Shown in pieces: positions 7,601 through 14,301 of a stretch of DNA of 14,377 nucleotides. The position numbers and the translations under genes were made by a program. The stretch covers positions 1-14,377 of the forward strand of contig DJXD01000083.1 in NCBI GenBank assembly GCA_002449585.1, given 5' to 3'. The DNA is from Ruminococcus sp. UBA7013. GTDB lineage: Bacteria; Bacillota; Clostridia; Oscillospirales; Ruminococcaceae. Below the pieces are notes generated by a model. The model had not been told where the DNA came from. It saw nothing but the letters and a program-made list of their open reading frames with translations, and did not search any database. Position 1 is the stretch's first letter; each line of letters opens with the position of its first letter.

Positions 7601-7672
7601 TTACTGACATGAGAGTGCTGTTTTTCTGAAATAGTAATATTGATCATGATAACAACAATAAACCTGTTTCAT
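7601..7672 (-). CDS. Predicted 23-residue cysteine-codon leader peptide
   Basis: A short open frame on the minus strand begins MKQVYCCYHDQYYYF and ends in ...LSCQ-stop (TAA at 7603-7601). AAGGAG lies 8 nt before the ATG at 7672, as strong as the sites of the large genes here. It has tandem cysteine codons (TGT TGT, residues 6-7) and a third Cys at residue 22, next to the stop. It lies between lysR (stop 15 bp upstream) and a terminator hairpin in front of the cysteine-forming mccB-mccA genes. This is the layout of a translation-dependent attenuator in which ribosome stalling at scarce Cys-tRNA prevents termination. The end of the frame (GCACTCTC, 7618-7611) could pair, with one mismatch, with GAGAATGC of the terminator 5' arm as an antiterminator. 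I know of no named homologue; the regulatory role is inference. Confidence 0.65.
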   Translation of the reverse strand: MKQVYCCYHDQYYYFRKTALSCQ

Positions 7673-7687
7673 AAAAAACACTCCTTT

Positions 7688-8608
7688 TCAAGGCCGTTGA
7701 TCTTGCTCCAGATAACGACGCATTTCTTTGATATACTGTTCTCCCATATCACTTAGCATATTATTTTTCTTTGTGATATAGCCTATTTCCATGATGATTT
7801 CATGACTTTCTTTCAAGGGAATGACAATGAATTTATCTGCACTCAGATTTTCAGAGAAAATGCTGGAACAGATAGTATAGCCATTCAGCCCGGCAATCAG
7901 ATTCATCATTGTTGCACGGTCAGTTGTCCTGATCGTTTTCTGATATGTATATTCGCTCAGAATTTCCTCTGCAAAATAAATTTCGGCATCTGTTCCCTGT
8001 TCGAAAGAAAGACAGGGATAATCATCCAGCTGTGAAAGCGTTAATTCCTGTGCTCCTGCCAGAGGATGGGACTTTGCAAGATACACACAGGCAGGACATT
8101 TGATCAATGTATGAAATTCAAGCTCCTGCTCATGCAGACATTTTTGAATCATACGACGATTCATATCACTGATATATAAAACGCCGATTTCACTTTTTAA
8201 TGTTCCCACGTCCCGGATGACATGCAATGTCTGTGTTTCCCGAATGACCAGATCAAATTGACTGGAATCATACTGTTTGGCCATTTCAATGAATGCTTTG
8301 ACTGCAAAGGAATAATGCTGCATAGAAACCCGGAATTTCCAGCGGAAAGAGCGATTTTTCCCATATTTTTGAAACACGCTTTCATATTGCTGATAAATCC
8401 CCCGGATATGTGTGAGAAATTCCGCACCTTCTGGCGTAGGGATCACACCTTTATGTGTCCGGAGAAAAATCGGAATGCCAATTTCCTGCTCTGCTTCTTT
8501 GACAGCACTCGTCAAAGTGGGTTGTGCAATAAATAATTTTTCTGCTGCTTTATTCATAGAAGCACTTTCTGCAATGGTTAGAAGATAATACATTTGTTGT
8601 AATGTCAT
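7688..8608 (-). CDS. LysR-family transcriptional regulator
   Basis: A 306-residue protein with the LysR layout: an N-terminal winged HTH (residues about 1-60; MTLQQMYYLLTIAESASMNKAAEKLFIAQPTLTSAVKEAE is typical when read through, with the recognition helix around QPTLTSAVKEAE), a linker helix, and a periplasmic-binding-protein-like effector domain from about residue 90. The start ATG at 8608 has GAGGTGA 4 nt upstream and follows the NifX-DUF1858 gene by 12 bp, so it is co-transcribed with the nif-like genes. Several firmicute LysR proteins control sulfur genes and sense O-acetylserine or related molecules, so a sulfur signal is plausible but unproven. It is the natural candidate to bind the three identical-pattern ATC-N9-GAT elements before nifD1, nifD2 and metY, one of which would make its own operon autoregulated. 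Confidence 0.9.
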   Translation of the reverse strand: MTLQQMYYLLTIAESASMNKAAEKLFIAQPTLTSAVKEAEQEIGIPIFLRTHKGVIPTPEGAEFLTHIRGIYQQYESVFQKYGKNRSFRWKFRVSMQHYSFAVKAFIEMAKQYDSSQFDLVIRETQTLHVIRDVGTLKSEIGVLYISDMNRRMIQKCLHEQELEFHTLIKCPACVYLAKSHPLAGAQELTLSQLDDYPCLSFEQGTDAEIYFAEEILSEYTYQKTIRTTDRATMMNLIAGLNGYTICSSIFSENLSADKFIVIPLKESHEIIMEIGYITKKNNMLSDMGEQYIKEMRRYLEQDQRP

Positions 8609-8620
8609 GCTATCACCTCA

Positions 8621-9145
8621 TTATAATTTCTGATTCAGCAGATATATAAGCTCATCCGGATCTATACCATGTACAGCAGCAGCTTCTTCTACTGTCTCAT
8701 TACGGGCTGATGGACAACAGAAACAAGTCATTCCGATGTCACTTAAAATTTCTGTCAGTTCAGGATGATCCAGAAGATCACCAATCTTTGTGCTTCTTGT
8801 GATCTTTCTTTGTGAAAATAATTGATCTGTTATGATCTGATTCAAAAGCGGTTCAATTTCTGCATTCACTTCAAAAACCCGGATCTGTTTCCGGATAAGA
8901 TAATCTGCGGCACTTTGACCGATTTTCTGTACAAATATAGCATCACAATCATGCAGAAGAGCAGCGACAGCATCAAAATCCGTCTGACTATGGGTTCTTG
9001 TATGCTGACAGGCTGCAATCACATCCCGGACTTCCAAAAATTCATAATGATCTTCATAGATTTCATAAATGCGGAAAAACAATGCTTTTCCAAAATGGAC
9101 ATTGACAGAAATTCCATCAGAAGTAGCCGCTGCAATTCTTGCCAT
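8621..9145 (-). CDS. NifX-like protein fused to a C-terminal DUF1858 domain (copy 2)
   Basis: A 174-residue two-domain protein. Residues 1 to about 105 are NifX/NafY-like (MARIAAATSDGISVNVHFGKA, then KIGQSAADYL and EIEPLLNQ). Residues about 115-174 look like the DUF1858 / hybrid-cluster-protein-associated domain: STKIGDLLDHPELTEILSDIG, then Cys141, Cys143 and Cys144 in MTCFCCPSA, where the family usually has CxGC, then ETVEEAAAVHGIDPDEL. The NifX part probably handles cofactor precursors. The small CxxC domain is redox- or cluster-related by association, and its biochemical role is not known to me. The start at 9145 has AGGGGA about 8 nt upstream and lies 15 bp after nifK-like 2. The single-domain relative sits at 2016-2387, so each DK pair has its own NifX-like partner. 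Confidence 0.85.
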   Translation of the reverse strand: MARIAAATSDGISVNVHFGKALFFRIYEIYEDHYEFLEVRDVIAACQHTRTHSQTDFDAVAALLHDCDAIFVQKIGQSAADYLIRKQIRVFEVNAEIEPLLNQIITDQLFSQRKITRSTKIGDLLDHPELTEILSDIGMTCFCCPSARNETVEEAAAVHGIDPDELIYLLNQKL

Positions 9146-9160
9146 AAAATCAGTCCCCTT

Positions 9161-10498
9161 TTATTGATAACTTGCCAATGCTGTATTATAAATATCTTCA
9201 ATTAACCGAAGGCCGCCGGTATAGCCAATATAATTCGTTGTAAGCACAATTCTGTAAGGAGTCGGACATGCAATAGAAAGAAAATCATATTCTTTTTCTT
9301 TGGCTAATTCTTTATCCCATCCGCTTCCCAAAATCAGCCCTCTTCCAGCATGATGCAGATTTCTGATCTGATCTTGAACAGCACCTGCATCCGGATTGAA
9401 ATAGACCGGAATTTCACGTTTATCAGAAGCCGCCTGAATATCTGCTCTGATCTGATTCTGATATTTTTCAGGAACATTGTCTACAATAAATTGTTCTTTT
9501 GGGATCACGCCTGTTTCATGCAGGAGAAATCTTGTCAATCCGGCAACATAGCCAGCATCATGCAGGATATGGGCATGATTTGGCAAGCCATAACGGAATT
9601 CAAGTAAAAATGTGGCCAGATTGTCCAATTCTTCATAATAAGCGGTCTCTTCTTCTTTGATAAAATGCTGAGCCTTTTCTTCATCAAGTCCGGCATCCTG
9701 CTCTTTTGCAAAAGCAAGTACAGCATTCAGAAATCGATTTGTTTCATTTCCGCCGATAGGCAAATAATGAAACTGAAACCATGGCTGCTGATATTTCTGA
9801 AACAGATGCTTCACAATGGGTTCACCATACCAAGGGGATACCAGAATATTAAAATTGGCCTTCGGAATGGTCTGCCATTCTTTGACACCCCCGGAATGTG
9901 CGCTGAATAAAATATTTACCTGAAGTCCAAGACCTTCCAGCAGTCTTTTATATTCTTTCAAATTGCCCTTCCAGAACTGATCTTGATAGGGAACAGAGGC
10001 AAACAGATTCACAAGCTTTTTTTCTGATCTTGCTGGATTTTCTGCTTCAAAACGGCTGACATATTGATCAATAATTGCATTGACAACAGCAGAATGTGAA
10101 ACATAATTATTAGACTTGAATCCGGATGTTTCTACATGAACAATAGGCTTTCCTTCTTCCAGAAATTCATCTGTGACAGAGGCGACATCATCGCCGACAA
10201 TGCCAGCTGTACAGCCTGTTACAACGACTTGTAAATCCGTATCCAGAACTTTATATGTATTCTTGATAATACTTCTTAGTCTGTCCGTACCGCCAAATAC
10301 AACTTCCCGTTCGCTGAAATTTGTGCAAGGAGAAGTATCACCGCCGGCATATCCAGAAGAACGCTCAAAAAAGCCTTTAATCATCGTTCCGCATCCAGGG
10401 CCTGAATGTAGAATGGGCACTGCTCTTGGAATAGCAACTACAGTTTGTAATGCGCCTATCGCACATGTATATCTTTCCTGTTCAATCAAAGCGGCCAT
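9161..10498 (-). CDS. NifK-like nitrogenase component 1 beta subunit (pair 2)
   Basis: A 445-residue nitrogenase component 1 family beta subunit, clearly related to the pair 1 subunit but diverged. P-cluster-type cysteines are Cys12 (RYTCAIGA), Cys36 (SGPGCGTMI) and Cys96 (VTGCTAGIVGDD); the 24-residue spacing between the first two equals that in the pair 1 subunit. Matching segments are FGGTDRLRSII, TSGFKSNNY, LFSAHSGGVKEW and VDNVPEKYQ. I took the ATG at 10498, which overlaps the nifD2 stop by one base (TAATG), a usual sign of translational coupling. The upstream in-frame extension to 10546 lies inside nifD2 and has no family resemblance. Its partner is NifD-like 2. Whether the pair is a second catalytic reductase or a cofactor-maturation scaffold of NifEN type cannot be decided here. 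Confidence 0.88.
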   Translation of the reverse strand: MAALIEQERYTCAIGALQTVVAIPRAVPILHSGPGCGTMIKGFFERSSGYAGGDTSPCTNFSEREVVFGGTDRLRSIIKNTYKVLDTDLQVVVTGCTAGIVGDDVASVTDEFLEEGKPIVHVETSGFKSNNYVSHSAVVNAIIDQYVSRFEAENPARSEKKLVNLFASVPYQDQFWKGNLKEYKRLLEGLGLQVNILFSAHSGGVKEWQTIPKANFNILVSPWYGEPIVKHLFQKYQQPWFQFHYLPIGGNETNRFLNAVLAFAKEQDAGLDEEKAQHFIKEEETAYYEELDNLATFLLEFRYGLPNHAHILHDAGYVAGLTRFLLHETGVIPKEQFIVDNVPEKYQNQIRADIQAASDKREIPVYFNPDAGAVQDQIRNLHHAGRGLILGSGWDKELAKEKEYDFLSIACPTPYRIVLTTNYIGYTGGLRLIEDIYNTALASYQ

Positions 10499-11973
10499 TA
10501 GAAATTTCCTCCTAAAAATGTATAAGGCTCTTGTTGTAGCCACCAATCTGTATAGGGATTAGCGCAATGCTGAGAAAGGTTCTTAACAAATTCATCATTT
10601 TCTATTGTTTCAAGAATACGTTCGCCATATTGCACTAAACCCTCATAACCCATTCCAAAATGTTCATCACCAATCAGAAGAGAGGGAATGCCAAGCTTTG
10701 CGCCCCATAACGTCATACCGCCATGACGGGCAAGCAAAATATCAGGGCGGACACGATTCAGGACATTGACTAGTTCAAACTCCTGTTTATTGCAGACATT
10801 GTAATTTTCTACATCACCATAATCAGAAACGGTATGCAGAAGCGTGTCAGAATCCGAAGATTCATTATCATAGATCGGATCATGATGAAAAATTGCTGCT
10901 CCTGTGGGCTTCATGCCTAATTCATATAATAATGCCAGCAAAGAATGGCCATGTGATGCCCCAGCAGTAACATAAGCTGTCTTTCCTCTGAGCTTTTCAC
11001 GAAGGGCTTCAATTTTAGGAAGATATTCCTCTTTTTTGCGCTGAATTAATTTTTCCGCTGTTTCTTCCTGATTCAGAATTTTTCCCAATTCCCGAAACCA
11101 GCGATCTGTTTGCACAATGCCATAAGGCGGAGAATTCCGGATTTCCCGAACACCATAAACTTGTTCTAGTGCCGCTCCCAGATAAGACCCCAGTGAAGAA
11201 CATGCCTGCACAGTTAAAACCGCCTCGGATGAATGAGATAATGTATCTATCGTAGAAAATGGCGTGATATAATTCGGCTCATAACCAAATTCCCCAAACC
11301 ATTCCCGGAAAACATCAGTCCCCCAGAAATTAATTACATTGATGATCTTTCGTTTCTGAACCGGAGGTTTGATGATTTTTCTGGCGATGCCATGATAACC
11401 CGCATCAAAACCAGAAGTCCACATTTTAGAGCGAAATCCTTCACAAAATACGGCTACTACAGGAATTCCAAGTTTTGCTTCTGCATCATTTGTGATACTT
11501 TCCACATCATCCCCGATAATTCCGGCCGCACATGTTGTGATCACAAAAATGGCTTTCGGATGCACTCGCTTATATACTTCATCAATCGTTTCTTTCAGTT
11601 TCTTTCCGCCGCCATAGATCGTATCTTTTTCTTCCAGATTAGTAGAAAAAATTTTTCTCTGTGTCGGGTGATCAATTTGTCTGAGATGTGCATTCACTCG
11701 ATAAGTAAATGCAAATTCATGCAGGCAGGAAGAGCAACCAACAGGGCCATGACTGATTAAGGCTGCATCCTGAATCAATGTCAGTGTGCAGGCGGCATTT
11801 GATGTGCCACATCCAAGGCATTGGCTGAATGAACGAGTTTTATCTTTGAGCTTTCCGCTGCATCCTCCGCAGGCAGAAACAAGTTCTTTTGCTGTCCCCT
11901 GAAATCCTGTAACAGATCCCAGCCGAACCTCACGGATTTCAACCTCAGGGATTGTTAAATTCACTGTACTCAT
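10498..11973 (-). CDS. NifD-like nitrogenase component 1 alpha subunit (pair 2)
   Basis: A 491-residue NifD-like alpha subunit. Candidate P-cluster ligands are Cys62 (AACTL), Cys80 (GPVGC) and Cys148 (ITTC); the 18-residue spacing between the first two equals that in pair 1. Cys258 (QACSSLGSYL) matches the cofactor ligand Cys275 of NifD and also its NifE counterpart; His438 (GDEHFGMGYEG) is the His442 candidate. As in pair 1, the Gln191 and His195 positions after CEGFR are Trp185 and Phe189. The N-terminus carries two CxxC pairs (CGGC 35-38, CLGC 52-55), different in spacing from pair 1. Both D proteins end in a PY(S/T)DWW motif. The start at 11973 has GGAG about 10 nt upstream. It is the first gene of unit 2, under a promoter with the shared LysR-type element. 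The reaction is unknown. Confidence 0.9.
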   Translation of the reverse strand: MSTVNLTIPEVEIREVRLGSVTGFQGTAKELVSACGGCSGKLKDKTRSFSQCLGCGTSNAACTLTLIQDAALISHGPVGCSSCLHEFAFTYRVNAHLRQIDHPTQRKIFSTNLEEKDTIYGGGKKLKETIDEVYKRVHPKAIFVITTCAAGIIGDDVESITNDAEAKLGIPVVAVFCEGFRSKMWTSGFDAGYHGIARKIIKPPVQKRKIINVINFWGTDVFREWFGEFGYEPNYITPFSTIDTLSHSSEAVLTVQACSSLGSYLGAALEQVYGVREIRNSPPYGIVQTDRWFRELGKILNQEETAEKLIQRKKEEYLPKIEALREKLRGKTAYVTAGASHGHSLLALLYELGMKPTGAAIFHHDPIYDNESSDSDTLLHTVSDYGDVENYNVCNKQEFELVNVLNRVRPDILLARHGGMTLWGAKLGIPSLLIGDEHFGMGYEGLVQYGERILETIENDEFVKNLSQHCANPYTDWWLQQEPYTFLGGNF

Positions 11974-12043
11974 AAATCACTTTCTCCTCTTTTCAAATTC
12001 TCATATTATTCATATAGAATAAATAGGATTTTGAACTAATATG

Positions 12044-12072
12044 ATTATAGCACAGATACTCAAAAAAATCAA
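12044..12072 (-). promoter_or_regulatory. Promoter of the nifD2-K2-nifX-lysR-mccB-mccA operon
   Basis: On the minus strand, -35 TTGATT (12067-12072) and -10 TATAAT (12044-12049) are 17 bp apart, with TGC giving an extended -10. A leader of about 65 nt follows, with a weak TTATTC/GAATAA dyad near 12007-12022, before the nifD2 ATG at 11973. The -35 differs from the TTGGAC of the metY and nifD1 promoters, so strength or activator dependence may differ. Confidence 0.7.
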
Positions 12073-12106
12073 TACCCTTGCATCATTTTCTGATATTCTA
12101 CTTTTT

Positions 12107-12135
12107 GAGAATGCATTATCAAAAAAATTGATAAC
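12107..12135 (-). promoter_or_regulatory. Predicted LysR-type activator site, nifD2 operon
   Basis: Minus strand GTTATC-N9-GATAATGCATTCTC, identical to the nifD1 element in every position outside the A/T-rich N9. It starts right next to the metY stop codon (12138-12136) and ends 34 bp upstream of the -35, against 11 bp in the other two promoters. A simple terminator is unlikely because the dyad has only A/T pairs outside one G-C pair per arm. Confidence 0.65.
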
Positions 12136-13428
12136 TTATATCAGACCAGCGGCACGGAATCCTTGTTCCAGATCCTGGATCAGATCGTCAGCATCTTCCA
12201 ATCCGGCAGAAATACGAATCAGATTAGCAGGAATATCTGCAATTTCTTTTTCTTTCTCTGTAAGTTCACTATGTGTGGTATCGGGAGAATTAACGATCAA
12301 AGAACGAACATCTCCAAGATTGACATGATAATGAAACAGTTCAAGATGATCCAGAAAAGCGGCTTTTTGTTCTTTCGTTCCTGTTATGCCGAATGACAAC
12401 AGCCCTCCAAAGCCATGTATCAAAATTTTATCAGCAAGTTCTTTGAATGGATAAGACTTTAATCCTGGATAACGCACCCATTCCACAGCAGGAGACTTTT
12501 CCAGATATTCCGCAATTTTCAGCGCATTGGCCGATTGCTTTGCCACACGCTCTGAAAGCGTTTCAATCCCAAGAATACCAAGATAGGCATCATGCGGCGA
12601 TAATGCTGCACCAAGAAAATTTAGATAAACAAGCAGAATCCGGGAAATAAATGGATTATCTGGGAACTGTTCTGCAATGCTTTTCCCTTTCAGCATATGA
12701 ATCGGAGTATAAAACTGCGGATATGCCTGCTTTGTATAATATTCCGTCTTGCCATTGTCTTCGATAATGCCAGCAATGATATTTCCGTGTCCGGTCAATC
12801 CTTTTGTGGCGGAATATACTACAATATCTGCACCATGTGCAAACGGCTGGTATAAATATGGCGTTGCAACAGTATTATCCACAACGACAGGAATATGATG
12901 TCTGTGTGCAACTTCAGAAATTTTATCCAGATCCACAAGATATGCATTCGGATTGCTGATAGATTCCACAAAAATAGCTTTGACATCTTCTGTAATTTCC
13001 GCTTCCAAAGCTTCCGGATCAAGAATACTTTTTGTCAGCTTGATCTGAATACCCAGATCAGGGAATAATCTATCAAAACTATCAATAGATCCGCCATACA
13101 GATAGGGCGATGCTAAAATTGTACCTTTTCCATTTGTAAGATTCAGCAATGTATAAGTAATAGCCGCCATGCCTGAACCTACGGCTAATACATTTTTTCC
13201 GCCATCCAGAGCTTTCACCCGCTCGGCAAAATAAGTAACTGTAGGATTTCCCACTCGTGAATATAGATAGCCAGCTTCTTCATAAGCAAACAGATTTTCA
13301 GCATGTTTTGCACTCTTGAAATCATACGCTGTTGTCTGATAAATCGGCGGAGAAACAGCAAGCTGATTTTCACTTGCGTGATAGCCTGCTGTGATTTTAT
13401 TTGTATCAAAATGATATTGCTGTGCCAT
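12136..13428 (-). CDS. metY: O-acetylhomoserine sulfhydrylase (MetY-type PLP enzyme)
   Basis: A 430-residue fold-type I PLP enzyme of the Cys/Met metabolism family, of the length typical of O-acetyl-L-homoserine sulfhydrylases (about 425-435, longer than cystathionine enzymes because of an inserted stretch). Seen are SPPIYQTTAYDF (26-37), YLYSRVGNPT (54-63), VGSGMAAITY (83-92), DNTVATPYLYQPF (184-196), the PLP lysine in YSATKGLTGHG (Lys209) and a long loop around residues 217-265. Such enzymes join O-acetylhomoserine with sulfide (to homocysteine) or methanethiol (to methionine). It is monocistronic under its own promoter, shares the LysR-type element with both nif-like operons, and no obvious terminator follows it. 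Its co-regulation suggests it captures the sulfide or thiol released by the nitrogenase-like reductase; that is inference. Confidence 0.9.
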   Translation of the reverse strand: MAQQYHFDTNKITAGYHASENQLAVSPPIYQTTAYDFKSAKHAENLFAYEEAGYLYSRVGNPTVTYFAERVKALDGGKNVLAVGSGMAAITYTLLNLTNGKGTILASPYLYGGSIDSFDRLFPDLGIQIKLTKSILDPEALEAEITEDVKAIFVESISNPNAYLVDLDKISEVAHRHHIPVVVDNTVATPYLYQPFAHGADIVVYSATKGLTGHGNIIAGIIEDNGKTEYYTKQAYPQFYTPIHMLKGKSIAEQFPDNPFISRILLVYLNFLGAALSPHDAYLGILGIETLSERVAKQSANALKIAEYLEKSPAVEWVRYPGLKSYPFKELADKILIHGFGGLLSFGITGTKEQKAAFLDHLELFHYHVNLGDVRSLIVNSPDTTHSELTEKEKEIADIPANLIRISAGLEDADDLIQDLEQGFRAAGLI

Positions 13429-13460
13429 AAATGCACCATTCCTTTCCTAAGAATGTGTTT

Positions 13461-13490
13461 ATTATAGCATAATTTCTGCTATTTGTCCAA
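13461..13490 (-). promoter_or_regulatory. Promoter of metY with a dyad over the spacer
   Basis: On the minus strand, -35 TTGGAC (13485-13490) and extended -10 TGC-TATAAT (13461-13466) are 18 bp apart (17 if TGGACA). The spacer and -10 contain ATAGCA-N7-TGCTAT (13464-13469 and 13477-13482), a possible operator matching ATARCA-N7-TGYTAT also seen at the flavoprotein promoter. The leader to the ATG at 13428 is only about 30 nt, too short for a riboswitch. Confidence 0.75.
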
Positions 13491-13501
13491 TACAGATATC
13501 T

Positions 13502-13530
13502 GATATTGCATTCTCATAAAATTTGATAAC
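13502..13530 (-). promoter_or_regulatory. Predicted LysR-type activator site, metY
   Basis: Minus strand GTTATC-N9-GAGAATGCAATATC, 11 bp upstream of the -35, exactly as at nifD1. One base of the ATC-N9-GAT core differs (GAG). The downstream half carries ATATC where the other two have TTCTC. The following CTGTATTGGACAAAT is identical to that at nifD1. Confidence 0.6.
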
Positions 13531-13534
13531 AATA

Positions 13535-13556
13535 AATGCCCGGAACAAATCCGGGC
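13535..13556 (-). terminator. Terminator hairpin after the serpin gene
   Basis: Directly after the serpin stop (13566-13564) the minus strand forms GCCCGGA-TTTGT-TCCGGGC (13556-13550 and 13544-13538), followed by the short, T-rich ATTTATTG. The tract is weak, so read-through toward the metY promoter is possible. Confidence 0.65.
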
Positions 13557-13563
13557 ACTTAGA

Positions 13564-14301
13564 TCAGGAAATTTGATTTAGAATTCCCATGAAGATCGGG
13601 AGACTGGTTTCTGTATCAACAATGAAATAGATGAATGGCCTATCTAATGCAATATATTCATAATAGGCTTCTGTTGGCATTGTTTCAATTAGCGTGGCGG
13701 CAGCGGCTTTTGTGCCTTTTGGTGACACATCAATAAAAGTTTTATGTGTCACCTGACTGATTTTAGAAGAAATATTCATCATGTCAGAAAAATCTGCATG
13801 ATCTGAAAAGGCAAGGGACATTCCCATAGCAATCAGCGGATCAGAAAGCTGTATGCCATAATCATAACTAAATTCCGGAATTCTAACATGTACTTCCATT
13901 CTTTCCGGATTGGCTAATATCTGATATAGATGTTCCGGCGTGAGATTCTGTACATAATCCATCACAGAAATATTTTCATCAGGCAATAGTGCGCCGAATG
14001 CATAGCGGCCGCCTTCATAATATTTATAGAATCCAGTGGCTTGCTCATCTTTCAGATAATAGCTTTCTTCTGAATACATCATGTTTACATTCTGTTCTGT
14101 GCCATCCCATGCAGTGAAATACAGATGAAAAATATCATCATCTGCATAAGTATTCTGCCATTTTGCATTAAATGTAACAGCGTTGATGAGATACATAAGT
14201 GTATTTTCTGGAATCTCATTCAGGATACCTGGAATCATGTGATCTGTTTTCTGATCCACCCAATTATTAATATCTTTCACAGTAGATTCATCAAACGGTG
14301 C
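13564..14301 (-). pseudogene. Serpin (serine/cysteine protease inhibitor), N-terminally truncated by IS
   Basis: About 245 residues of a bacterial serpin. Seen are STVKDINNWVDQKT and the following PENTLMYLINAVTFNAKW (the conserved NAVyFkg.W strand), a proximal hinge KTFIDVSPKGTKAAAATLIE with small residues as in inhibitory serpins (about 13750-13690; written here as adjoining motifs), a reactive-loop region ETMPTEAYYEY, and the C-terminal signature DRPFIYFIVD...PIFMGIL. Full serpins have about 370-420 residues, so the N-terminal third is missing. At about 14301/14302 the frame passes into an IS200/IS605-type right end, and the chimeric frame can be opened only from a TTG in that element. The gene is therefore probably inactive here, although the inhibitory loop is intact. 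It is unrelated to the sulfur island and has its own terminator. Confidence 0.85.

Noticed and set aside
8822..9205. Plus-strand open frames such as 8822-9205, 6974-7549 and 11392-11760
   Set aside because: They lie opposite well-supported minus-strand genes, have no family motifs and no convincing ribosome binding sites; they are shadows.
3751..11973. Light-independent protochlorophyllide/chlorin reductase or F430 (CfbCD) genes
   Set aside because: No chlorophyll or F430 genes nearby, and the presence of NifB plus a Cys275-type cofactor ligand in D points to a complex cofactor that those enzymes lack.
12107..12138. Terminator of metY formed by TTATC...GATAA
   Set aside because: The stem has almost only A-T pairs, and the same block occurs before two other promoters, so it fits an operator better.
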